Origin: Pseudomonas sp. B21-056
Lineage (GTDB): Bacteria > Pseudomonadota > Gammaproteobacteria > Pseudomonadales > Pseudomonadaceae
NCBI RefSeq assembly: GCF_026016325.1
Contig: NZ_CP087203.1
Location: 62,001 to 126,000, forward strand
DNA length: 64,000 nucleotides
Direction: 5' to 3'
The notes under the pieces were generated by a model. The model did no database searches, was not told the DNA's origin, and saw only the letters and a program-made list of their open reading frames with translations. Numbering within the stretch: position 1 is the stretch's first letter; the number at the start of each line of letters is the position of its first letter. Shown here in pieces: positions 19,582 through 26,680 of this stretch. Made by a program: the position numbers and the translations under genes.

Positions 19582-19830
19582 ATGCGCTACCTATCAATAA
19601 CAGGGTTCTACCCTGATGAAAAAAAAGATGACTCATTACAGTTTCAAAGAACAATTAAAGATGAGTACTCAATGCAGGCGCTTGCTCAATTGACGGAAGC
19701 AAAGACTTTAGAGGAGATCGAACCTGGCGAACTCGAGCTGACGGAGAACCAAATAAAGGAAATATCGAAGCTCTTGGAAGTCGAATTTCCCGAGGGGTTG
19801 GAGTATTTCATCGGAACCAGGGCGGGCTAA
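19582..19830 (+). CDS. Pyocin S6-type immunity protein
   Basis: Small acidic protein of 82 residues (MRYLSITGFYPDEKKDDSLQ ... PEGLEYFIGTRAG). The pattern SITGF-PD---DDSL at the start and LTENQIKEISKLL...LEYFIG at the end is that of the pyocin S6 family immunity proteins rather than of classical colicin E3 Im3. It should bind and block the nuclease domain of the preceding gene. Base composition is more AT-rich than the neighbours. ORF end lies 155 nt before repeat C2. Confidence 0.8.
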   Translation: MRYLSITGFYPDEKKDDSLQFQRTIKDEYSMQALAQLTEAKTLEEIEPGELELTENQIKEISKLLEVEFPEGLEYFIGTRAG

Positions 19831-19985
19831 TCTCGCTGATACGAAGCTCGGCCATTCCAAAGCGAAAGATAGAGCCATGATTTTTAAATTTGCGCATTTG
19901 ATAAGTCCACAAGGACGTTAAGTTTCTTATCGCCATCTACGACTATCAAAGCGCCTTCGATTATCGCGATAGCTGGTAGCCCACT

Positions 19986-20096
19986 GATCGTTCCCACGCT
20001 CCGCGTGGGAATGCAGCCAGGGACGCTCTGCGTCCCCTCAAGAGCCGAATGCAGAACGTGCGTAGAGGTCATTCCCACGCAGGGCGTGGGAACGAT
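19986..20096. repeat. 111-bp palindromic repeat, family C, copy 2 (inverted)
   Basis: Reverse complement of copy 1 (17591-17701): the inner part here reads GGGACGCTCTGCGTCCCCTC then AAGAGCCGAATGCAGAACG, and copy 1 has the complement in the opposite order. Sits between the immunity gene and the EEP-family gene, whose stop is 33 nt away. Confidence 0.9.
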
Positions 20097-20128
20097 CTGT
20101 ATAGGATATCCGACGGGTCACCGGCTAT

Positions 20129-21094
20129 TTAAAATTTCATCTTGAAAGCAACCGGACAATGGTCGGAGCCTTTCATGGGTACAGGAATTTCTAATAGCGA
20201 ACCTGCGACATAGTGTTTTCTCAGTTCATTGCTCATCAACGCATGATCAATCAACCATTTAGAGCCTCCGCCCCGGCATTCGGGTAGCGCCTCAAAACCC
20301 TTGGTTGGGCGAAACAACCTGGCAGCAGCCGGCTCGCCATCTGAAAGCTCCGCATACAGACTCACTTCAGGGGCTGTTTCGTGTTCAACCGCAACGTCAA
20401 ATCGACGATTGAAATCGCCAATAATCATTGCGGAAGCGCCAGACTGGATTGCGTTATCGAGCCAGCTCTCCAGGGCAGGTGCTTGCTTTCTAAGCACGTC
20501 GCACGTGATGACCCCGTTGGCTTTATCGCGCTCGGTCGCATACCCGCTGTTCAACGCACGGTCAAAACATCCGCTTTTGAGATGTACCGATAGAAGCTTC
20601 AGGGTCATGCCCTTGATCGTCACGGGTAATTCCGCGCCATGGCGAGCATGACTCTTGAAGGCGTCTCCAAGTGGACGAATATCGCCGAGCATCCCGACCT
20701 CCAGCCCACTGGACCTGCGGACAACAAACCCCGTGCGCTGTATCCAGGGGCTCTGCATGTTCACGTAGAAATCGTACTGATCCTTCGGCCAGATCTGCTG
20801 AAGCGCCTCAGGACTCTCGGCCTCCTGCACAGCAATCACGTCAGCATTCAGCTTTGCCGCCACGGCCTTCATATCCGCTATCTGCGCAGGCGATTTGCAT
20901 TCCCATCGGTAGGGGTGTGTTTCTTCAAGTCGCTCGCGATCAGCGACCTTGATTTTGCTGCACTCATCGAACTGACGCTGGCTGAGCGGTGCCGACCGCT
21001 GCCATTCCAGGTTCCATGTTGCGAAGGTGAGGGTTTCAGCCAGAGCTGGGTGGGAGAGACAGCAAAGCGATAAGGCTAAATACAGTGGTTTCAT
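20129..21094 (-). CDS. Secreted endonuclease/exonuclease/phosphatase-family protein
   Basis: Protein of 321 residues with a signal peptide (MKPLYLALSLCCLSHPALA). It has the EEP (DNase I-like) fold: FATWNLEW near 24-31, VIAVQEAES with the metal-binding Glu, LLSVHLKSGC, MIIGDFNRRF with the catalytic Asp-x-Asn, and the C-terminal GSDHCPVAF with the Asp-His pair. All catalytic positions are kept. Substrate (nucleic acid, phospholipid or phosphate ester) cannot be told. The start at 21094 is chosen for the signal peptide; a longer frame begins at 21217. Confidence 0.85.
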   Translation of the reverse strand: MKPLYLALSLCCLSHPALAETLTFATWNLEWQRSAPLSQRQFDECSKIKVADRERLEETHPYRWECKSPAQIADMKAVAAKLNADVIAVQEAESPEALQQIWPKDQYDFYVNMQSPWIQRTGFVVRRSSGLEVGMLGDIRPLGDAFKSHARHGAELPVTIKGMTLKLLSVHLKSGCFDRALNSGYATERDKANGVITCDVLRKQAPALESWLDNAIQSGASAMIIGDFNRRFDVAVEHETAPEVSLYAELSDGEPAAARLFRPTKGFEALPECRGGGSKWLIDHALMSNELRKHYVAGSLLEIPVPMKGSDHCPVAFKMKF

Positions 21095-21366
21095 GGGGGA
21101 GAGTTCCGAGCACGGCGGCAGTGGGAGTCCAGGAGACGGCACTGCTTTTAGCCGCTCTCTGAGCGTAGCAGCCACATTCCGGCGGAGCAGAGTGTTGACT
21201 GCTTGGCTGAAGGGCATTCATCGTCGGCTTCAGTCAGATCATCGATCAATCTCCAACGCACAAGACCTGCCACTGGCACATTCGTGTTCCCAACAAGGTG
21301 AAATGATTTGAATCCAATACGCTCGTTGTAGAGAATCGCCACCTTTAGCTCGAAAGGATACGAGCG

Positions 21367-21846
21367 ATGAAGTTCGAAGGGACTTTCCAATACATGGGCA
21401 ATCACGGGATCGTCTTCAACGTCCCGCAGATCACCCTCACCGACAGCGAACGCGGACGCCTGCGCGAGCTGCATTTTGGCGAGGCGAAAAGCGCCCACTA
21501 TGAGGTCAACAGCAAGGTCGTCGAGGTGTACGACAAGATGCAGGCCAAGAGCCTGCCGTGCGTGATGATGATCGGCATCTCCAAGCCGCTGACCCAGCAA
21601 CAGGGCGATGCCCTCAATGCCCAACGCACCACGATCGCCAACCTTGCCACCACTGCCTTCGCTGCCGCCGCCAAGGCTGTGGCCCCATCCTCCGTGGCGG
21701 CAACTGTAGGGGCCGGTGTGCGCAGGTATGTCAATGAAGTCCTACCCACCTACCATGCGGGCGATGTACTGGTCAGCATCGAGGCACAGGTCAACGGCGG
21801 TATCGGCCCGCAACGCACCCTCTCGACGTTAATCATCAAGACCTGA
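21367..21846 (+). CDS. Protein of unknown function, 159 residues
   Basis: I do not recognise this protein. It begins MKFEGTFQYMGNHGIVFNVP; AAAGGA lies 8 nt before the ATG, and codon use matches the genome. It has an alanine- and valine-rich central stretch (TTAFAAAAKAVAPSSVAATV, about 96-116) and a C-terminal beta-rich part (GDVLVSIEAQVNGGIG). No signal peptide. Only 12 nt separate it from the next small membrane protein, so the two are probably an operon. Confidence 0.7.
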   Translation: MKFEGTFQYMGNHGIVFNVPQITLTDSERGRLRELHFGEAKSAHYEVNSKVVEVYDKMQAKSLPCVMMIGISKPLTQQQGDALNAQRTTIANLATTAFAAAAKAVAPSSVAATVGAGVRRYVNEVLPTYHAGDVLVSIEAQVNGGIGPQRTLSTLIIKT

Positions 21847-21858
21847 CTGGAGACGTAC

Positions 21859-22101
21859 ATGTCCGACATTACTCAATTGGTCATTGCCTTGGTGGTGTCC
21901 TTTCTGCTCGATCGGTTTCTCAAGCCGTATCTGCTGCGCAAGTGGCTGGGGGTGGCGTTGGTGGCGGCGGGTGCGGTTGGCTGCGTTGTGGCAGGTCAGA
22001 GTCGCTTGTTAGGGTTTGATCTAGGGTTGTTGGCGGCTTTTGCCGTGGCGATTGGGATGGGATTGTTCATGAGGCGGCGGCGGTTTGAAGAGGATTGCTG
22101 A
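21859..22101 (+). CDS. Small membrane protein of unknown function
   Basis: Protein of 80 residues with three hydrophobic segments (about 5-22, 30-45, 50-68) and a basic tail MRRRRFEEDC. CTGGAG lies upstream of the ATG. Follows the 159-residue unknown gene by 12 nt and converges on the DUF1963 gene, 21 nt away. Function unknown; probably works with its upstream neighbour. Confidence 0.65.
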   Translation: MSDITQLVIALVVSFLLDRFLKPYLLRKWLGVALVAAGAVGCVVAGQSRLLGFDLGLLAAFAVAIGMGLFMRRRRFEEDC

Positions 22102-22122
22102 AGGAAAGAAGATGGCAAAACA

Positions 22123-22818
22123 TCAGTAAAAATCATAGTAAAGCGCCCACTCCCCAGTTTCGTTGTGCTTCCAGAACATCAGGCTCCCACTGTCGACCAC
22201 GTTCAGATTGATCTTCGCGTCCGATGAGATCTGGAACACAAACTCGAAGCCTTCACCCGGATCGACACCCGACTGACAGAAAGAGGGATAGCCGCCGAAC
22301 TTGTGTTCGTAGGTGTGGGTGACCAGGTCGTAATAGCTCTGTATCTCGCCCGCGCGTTCCAGCGTGAGGATTGCTTGCTCAAGGTCCTCCGGGACACCAC
22401 CGCCATCCCATAGTGGAAAGTCCTCCGGCACCGCTTGCGCTGTCAGTGGGAAGGGTTTGAGGAATGCACCTGCCACCGGCAGAGACTTACGCACCAACAC
22501 ATCATCCGGCCCATATTCACGGATGATCCAATTATTCCCCATCGGCTCCAAGTGCTCGGGAAACGGGTTTGAAATGAACACCGTCAGCACACGAACCCCC
22601 GCCAGTAACGGGCTGTTGATGGGCAGGGCGGGCAGGTAAAACTGCGCATAGGGGAGCAACGGTTGCCCCGCCTGATTGGTGGGTACACCTTCATCAGGCC
22701 GGAATAGGAAGACCTTGCCCAGCCAGCTTTCTTCATCGGTGCCGGCAGGACGAAAGCCGCCGGCAACCAACTTCACGGCGGGGCGGGCCAGGCGTTGCTT
22801 GATTTCGTGGATGTCCAT
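22123..22818 (-). CDS. DUF1963 (YwqG-like) protein
   Basis: Protein of 231 residues. The stretch LPYAQFYLPALPINSPLLAG at about 74-93 and the later FGGYPSFCQSG and FEFVFQISSD are the hallmarks of the YwqG/DUF1963 family, in which an FGGxP motif precedes a beta-strand ending in a QI-D signature. No biochemical role is established for the family; members are often near contact-dependent or polymorphic toxin loci. The upstream region carries the 82-nt conserved block described separately. Confidence 0.8.
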   Translation of the reverse strand: MDIHEIKQRLARPAVKLVAGGFRPAGTDEESWLGKVFLFRPDEGVPTNQAGQPLLPYAQFYLPALPINSPLLAGVRVLTVFISNPFPEHLEPMGNNWIIREYGPDDVLVRKSLPVAGAFLKPFPLTAQAVPEDFPLWDGGGVPEDLEQAILTLERAGEIQSYYDLVTHTYEHKFGGYPSFCQSGVDPGEGFEFVFQISSDAKINLNVVDSGSLMFWKHNETGEWALYYDFY

Positions 22819-22909
22819 GGCGATGTAAACCTCCTTTTACGACAGGTATAAAGGCCGCAGGTTGGCAGTGTGCTTCCTGAAGGCCTACCTGTGTCTGAGT
22901 GTCACCGAT

Positions 22910-23014
22910 ACTGGCTCGGCCAGTGATGAGGAGACGATAGAGCCCTAGGGCAAGGCAGCCAAGCCGACGGATTCGGGTTTAGTTGTAGGCCAAGGCGCAG
23001 GGATGCGTAGCTTG
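22910..23014 (-). other. Conserved 82-nt block plus hairpin, copy 1
   Basis: Block at 22933-23014 aligns without gaps to 32967-33048 (about 67 of 82 positions identical by hand). Immediately next to it is a hairpin, ACTGGC-TCG-GCCAGT, at 22910-22924; copy 2 has a different hairpin sequence at the equivalent place. On the minus strand the order is block, hairpin, then the DUF1963 gene about 90 nt further. Possible structured leader RNA or regulatory element. Confidence 0.55.
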
Positions 23015-23089
23015 TAGGAGCCAGGCCCGTCAGCATCAGCGCTACCGCGAGCTCTAAAGATAATTATCTTCTGGTGCGATGCTTCGTGT

Positions 23090-23725
23090 TCAGCCCTTAA
23101 AAAGTACATCGCACCGGGCACACCACCTTTCAGCTGCGCTCCGGTTCATTGGGAAACGGAAGGGAGGATGACTTGTATCGGCAACCGTCAAAACCAGTGC
23201 GAACCCTATGAAATTACGCCGAATCTCGTCGGCGGGAAGGCTCTTGCCTGCCCCATCGACTATTCGAAGAACCCCGCCCGACACCCTGCTATCAACCCGT
23301 CGCCACTCAAAGTGCCAGCCGGTGACCCACGTGAAGTCTTGAATTTGATAATCGCCGGTGGCGCTTTGGCATTGAGCGAGTTTCTGGTTGGAGAGGTCAA
23401 AGACAAAAAATAGGGGGCGTGGATAGCCGAGCAGCTGAGTATCGTCCAGGCTCAGACCTTCTTTCAGGTTGATGGAGGCTACGAGTGCCTTTGCTCGTCT
23501 CTTGCGCCGTATCAAGTGCCATAGGGAGAGGCAAAGAATAGAAACAGAAGTCAGGAAGAGCTGGCGTGCTTCGGCGGTAAGCTTTTCGGGCCAATACGCA
23601 ATCACGCCCCACACGAGTGCTATCGTGGTAAGGCCAGATAACCAGGCGGCGGGGATCACTATCCTGTTGGCGAGGCTAGTTCCGAGCGTCCTCAAACCGC
23701 TTTCCATACCTGTATCCAGTGTCAT
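23090..23725 (-). CDS. Inner-membrane protein of unknown function
   Basis: Protein of 211 residues that I do not recognise. Two membrane helices are visible (about 23-45, AAWLSGLTTIALVWGVIAYW, and about 57-70), followed by a basic stretch (RRKRRAKA) and a soluble C-terminal domain of about 130 residues with FTWVTGWHFEWRRVD and FIGFALVLTVAD. The start is not certain: MTLDTGMESG at 23725 gives the whole hydrophobic region. It lies just upstream (minus strand) of the conserved block and DUF1963 gene but with 75 nt between. Confidence 0.6.
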   Translation of the reverse strand: MTLDTGMESGLRTLGTSLANRIVIPAAWLSGLTTIALVWGVIAYWPEKLTAEARQLFLTSVSILCLSLWHLIRRKRRAKALVASINLKEGLSLDDTQLLGYPRPLFFVFDLSNQKLAQCQSATGDYQIQDFTWVTGWHFEWRRVDSRVSGGVLRIVDGAGKSLPADEIRRNFIGFALVLTVADTSHPPFRFPMNRSAAERWCARCDVLFKG

Positions 23726-23833
23726 TTATAGAAGAACTCGCAGGTTATCACCGCGGACTGGTCCCTCTCTACCAACGGACCTTCTGCGAAGGGATCACCG
23801 ACTCATTCAATCCCACCTTCATGGACCGAACCT

Positions 23834-24448
23834 GTGACCCCGCCCCCCGCCAAACTCCTCTTCCTTCCCGGCGCCTCAGGCAACACCCAGTTCTGGCACC
23901 CGGTTGCCGAGCGCCTGGCCAACCCGGCGCAGAAGCTCCATATCGGCTGGCCCGGCTTCGGAGACACACCGCCCGTGCCTGGCATAACCGGCATGGAGAA
24001 TCTGGCGGCTCGCGTGCTGGCCGAGATCGACCGGCCCACTGCACTGGTGGCCCAATCCATGGGCGGTATCGTCGCGGTGCTTGCTGCGCTTGAACGCCCT
24101 GAGCTGATCACGCACCTGGTGCTGACTGTCACCTCTGGCGGGGTGGATATGTCTGATCTGGACGCACAGGACTGGCGCCCGGACTTTGCTGCCGCCAACC
24201 CGACGCTGCCGAGATGGTTTCTCGACGATCGCACTGATCTCACGTTGCGGTTGGCTGAGTTGCGTATGCCGGTGTTGCTCCTCTGGGGTGATGCGGATCT
24301 GATCAGCCCTGTTCGCGTCGGCCAGCGTCTTGCTCAGCTGTTACCCCAAGCGGAGCTGCATGTTTTTCCTGGCGCTGATCACAGTCTGGGTTCTACGCAT
24401 GCAGATGAGGTGGCGAGGTTGATCGACAGGCATCTGGCCTACAGGTAA
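23834..24448 (+). CDS. Alpha/beta hydrolase
   Basis: Protein of 204 residues from a GTG start. The alpha/beta-hydrolase fold is clear: LLFLPGASGNTQFW, the nucleophile elbow AQSMGG (Ser at about 75), the acid residue in LLLWGDADLISP and the histidine in PGADHSLG, so the Ser-Asp-His triad is complete. Compact size with no lid insertion. Substrate unknown. No good ribosome binding site was found before the GTG, so the start is tentative. Converges on the HxlR gene, 26 nt away. Confidence 0.8.
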   Translation: MTPPPAKLLFLPGASGNTQFWHPVAERLANPAQKLHIGWPGFGDTPPVPGITGMENLAARVLAEIDRPTALVAQSMGGIVAVLAALERPELITHLVLTVTSGGVDMSDLDAQDWRPDFAAANPTLPRWFLDDRTDLTLRLAELRMPVLLLWGDADLISPVRVGQRLAQLLPQAELHVFPGADHSLGSTHADEVARLIDRHLAYR

Positions 24449-24474
24449 GCGGAGTGCCCGCCGAGCACGCCCAA

Positions 24475-24885
24475 TCACTCTTCCGCCTCACCCTCCAACC
24501 GACTCTCCCGCCACGACACAATTTCCGGAATCTTCTCCTCAATCCAATTGACCATAACCTCAAGGTGCTCGGCCGCCTCACGACCCAAAGGCGTCAGGCT
24601 GTACTCCACATGCGGCGGCACCACGGGTAACGATTTGCGGTTGATCAACCCGTCCGATTCAAGCCCCTGCAACGTCTGCGACAGCATCTTCTCACTGACC
24701 CCGCCAATCTTGCGGCGCAGCTCGCTGAAGCGGTGCATGCCGCCCAGCAGCATGACCAGCACCAGCACGCCCCAGCGGCTGGTCATGTGCTTGAGGACTT
24801 CACGAGAAGGGCAGTCGGCGCTCAGTACATCGCCGCGTCGAACAGCGGCGGTAAACGGTTCGGAATTTCCGGTGGGTGTGTCCAC
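24475..24885 (-). CDS. HxlR-family transcriptional regulator
   Basis: Winged-helix regulator of 136 residues with the HxlR pattern: CPSREVLKHMTSRWGVLVLVMLLGG at about 25-49, RFSELRRKIGGVSEKMLSQTL and HVEYSLTPLGREAAEHL. One cysteine (Cys25) is at the position used for redox sensing in relatives such as QorR/YodB; that function is inference. GTG start at 24885 with AAGGTAAG upstream. Divergent from qorB, which it most likely represses, as in other HxlR-ytfG pairs. Confidence 0.9.
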   Translation of the reverse strand: MDTPTGNSEPFTAAVRRGDVLSADCPSREVLKHMTSRWGVLVLVMLLGGMHRFSELRRKIGGVSEKMLSQTLQGLESDGLINRKSLPVVPPHVEYSLTPLGREAAEHLEVMVNWIEEKIPEIVSWRESRLEGEAEE

Positions 24886-24971
24886 GATACTTACCTTTAT
24901 GTACGTACTTACAAAAAGTTACCTTGGTCTCTAGGATGACTTTTCGTCCTTTCCCCATCAAGGTATTTGTC
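24886..24971. promoter_or_regulatory. HxlR-qorB divergent promoter region with TTAC repeats
   Basis: Three short direct or near-direct repeats, ACTTACCTTT, ACTTACAAAA and AGTTACCTTG, lie between 24889 and 24929, around the palindrome TACGTA. This AT-rich cluster is the probable operator of the HxlR regulator. The qorB ribosome binding site AAGG lies about 9 nt before its ATG. Confidence 0.45.
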
Positions 24972-25811
24972 ATGATCGCCATCACCGGAGCCTCCGGCCA
25001 ACTGGGCCGTCTCGTTATCCAGTCCCTGCTTGAAGGCGTGCCAGCCGAGCAAGTCATCGCCCTGGTCAGAGACCCCGGCAAAGTCCAGGACCTGGCCGCA
25101 CGGGGCGTGGTGGTACGCACCGCCGACTACAACCAACCGGCCACACTGGCTGCCGCGCTCCAAGGCGTCGATAAACTGCTGTTGATCTCCTCCAACGAAC
25201 TGGGCAACCGGGCTGCTCAACACCGCGCCGTGATCGATGCCGCCAAGGCCGCTGGTGTCACGCTCCTGGCCTACACCAGCGTCCTGCACGCCGATACCTC
25301 CACCTTGGGCTTGGCCGCCGAACATCGCGATACCGAAGAGGCCTTGAAGGCGTCGGGTATGCCGCACGTATTGCTGCGCAATGGCTGGTACAGCGAGAAC
25401 TACCTGGCGAACGTACCGAGTGCTGTGGAACACGGCGTCCTGCTCGGCAGCGCCGGCGAGGGGCGAATTAGCTCTGCGCCCCGTGCCGACTACGCGCAAG
25501 CCGCGGCGGTGGTGCTGACCACTGAGGGGCAGGCGGGCAAGGTCTATGAACTGGCGGGGGATAGCAGTTACACGTTGACCGAACTGGCTTCGTTGATCAG
25601 CGAGAAAACCGGTAAGCCGGTGGTTTATCAGAACCTGCCGCAGGCTGAGTTTGAGGCGGTGTTGATCAGTGTCGGGTTGCCAGCGGGGTTGGCGGCGTTG
25701 TTGGCAGATTCTGATGCGGCGGCGGCGAAAGGGGCGCTGTTTGATGAGAGTGGAGTGCTGGGGCGGTTGATTGGGCGGGGGACTACGCCGGTTGCGGAGT
25801 CTTTGAGTTAA
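24972..25811 (+). CDS. qorB: NAD(P)H-dependent quinone reductase of the QorB/YtfG type
   Basis: Atypical SDR (NmrA-like) protein of 279 residues beginning MIAITGASGQLGRLVIQSLL with the NADP-binding motif TGASGQLG at 5-12. LLLISSNELGNRAAQHRAVIDAAKAAGV, YTSVLHADTS and LRNGWYSENY match E. coli QorB, a quinone reductase that is paired with an HxlR regulator. The start at 24972 has AAGG upstream; the longer frame at 24876 reaches into the regulatory region and is rejected. Likely role: quinone or aldehyde stress response. Confidence 0.85.
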   Translation: MIAITGASGQLGRLVIQSLLEGVPAEQVIALVRDPGKVQDLAARGVVVRTADYNQPATLAAALQGVDKLLLISSNELGNRAAQHRAVIDAAKAAGVTLLAYTSVLHADTSTLGLAAEHRDTEEALKASGMPHVLLRNGWYSENYLANVPSAVEHGVLLGSAGEGRISSAPRADYAQAAAVVLTTEGQAGKVYELAGDSSYTLTELASLISEKTGKPVVYQNLPQAEFEAVLISVGLPAGLAALLADSDAAAAKGALFDESGVLGRLIGRGTTPVAESLS

Positions 25812-25853
25812 TCAATCGATTAGAAGGGAGAATAGTGGGGTCACGGGCCGGTT

Positions 25854-25881
25854 GAGATCGACCGGTCCACAGCGCTGGTGG
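25854..25881 (+). pseudogene. Possible remnant of an alpha/beta hydrolase gene
   Basis: This 28-nt segment matches 24023-24050 in the hydrolase gene at 25 of 28 positions and in the same reading sense (EIDR-TALV). A shared ATGGGC follows after a shorter gap, and the region of the catalytic serine is missing. Looks like the scar of a duplicated and mostly deleted copy. The rest of the 258-nt gap (25812-26069) shows no gene. Confidence 0.35.
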
Positions 25882-26069
25882 ATGATGGGCCTGATGCCGC
25901 TACGTCAGAGAGAAAGTGAATTTGTCCCCCTTTTCCTCTGTGGGGGATTCATAGCTGTGGGATGAGGTTTTTTGGAGATGTGGGCGCCAAAGTCGATTAA
26001 TGGCACTTTGCCTCAAATCGAAACGCCTATATAGTGCTGGATAACCGCACTATTAACAGGGACGTTGAA

Positions 26070-26375
26070 ATGAAAAAGCGCGATTTCCTGCTGCCCCTTG
26101 CCACTCTGACTGCCGCCGTAACCGCCAACCAAGCATCGGCCTCCGTTGCGATGACCAGCACCGATAAAGCAGATGAAAGCACCGCCCTTGAGAACCAAGT
26201 CGCGGCACTGCCAATCGTCAATGTTGGCGAGCAGATGGTCACCGGTCGCCAAGGCGATAACCTCTTCAGTTTTATCCTAAAGCGTGGTGAAGACGGCCAG
26301 ATGGTCGCTGCCCACTATTCGCATAGCTCACACGCGTCCCACAGTTCTCACAGCTCGCATTATTCGAGCCGCTGA
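26070..26375 (+). CDS. hxsA: His-Xaa-Ser repeat precursor peptide HxsA
   Basis: Precursor of 101 residues. The N-terminus (MKKRDFLLPLATLTAAVTA, then NQASAS) looks like a signal peptide with a cleavage site near AlaSerAla 22-24. A middle part (about 25-78) has no repeats. The C-terminus, residues 82-99, is six perfect His-Xaa-Ser units (HYS HSS HAS HSS HSS HYS) before a final SR. This is the defining substrate of the His-Xaa-Ser system. AGGGA lies before the ATG. The stop overlaps the hxsD start (TGATG), so the two are translationally coupled. Confidence 0.92.
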   Translation: MKKRDFLLPLATLTAAVTANQASASVAMTSTDKADESTALENQVAALPIVNVGEQMVTGRQGDNLFSFILKRGEDGQMVAAHYSHSSHASHSSHSSHYSSR

Positions 26376-26680
26376 TGGCCGGCCTCGCGGAGCTGACCTT
26401 CGACCGTCAGCTGTACGGAGCCGAAGCAATACAGAAGGCGGCATACCGTGCTATGCACGCCTTCACACTCGACTTGAAAGTCGACGGCGATAACATTCTC
26501 TGCACGCTGGTTGGCAATATCACAACTGAGCAGGAAGCCTTTGAGCGTGCCGTTGAAGAGTTCCGAAAGGACGTGCTCGACTATCAGTTGCGTGCGCAAC
26601 TTCAGGCTGAAACCGCCCCTATCCGCAACCTCATAATAGGGCTGGCCTTCTCCAACGCCAGGCTGAACCCAAGTGAGTAA
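26375..26680 (+). CDS. hxsD: His-Xaa-Ser system protein HxsD
   Basis: Small protein of 101 residues with no catalytic motif. It has an N-terminal alpha/beta part (LTFDRQLYGAEAIQKAAYRAM) and a conserved-looking segment EEFRKDVLDYQLRAQL, which corresponds to the N-D-Y-x-L-R region by which the HxsD family was defined. Always found with hxsB and hxsC in genomes with this system. It probably presents the HxsA peptide to the radical SAM enzymes, by analogy with precursor-recognition proteins; this is inference. Overlaps both neighbours. Confidence 0.88.
   Translation: MAGLAELTFDRQLYGAEAIQKAAYRAMHAFTLDLKVDGDNILCTLVGNITTEQEAFERAVEEFRKDVLDYQLRAQLQAETAPIRNLIIGLAFSNARLNPSE

Noticed and set aside
26008..26033. 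Sigma-70 promoter for hxsA (TTGCCT and TATATA)
   Set aside because: Spacing of about 14 nt is too short to trust.
26013..26252. Minus-strand frame over the hxsA start
   Set aside because: Antisense to hxsA, with no ribosome binding site.
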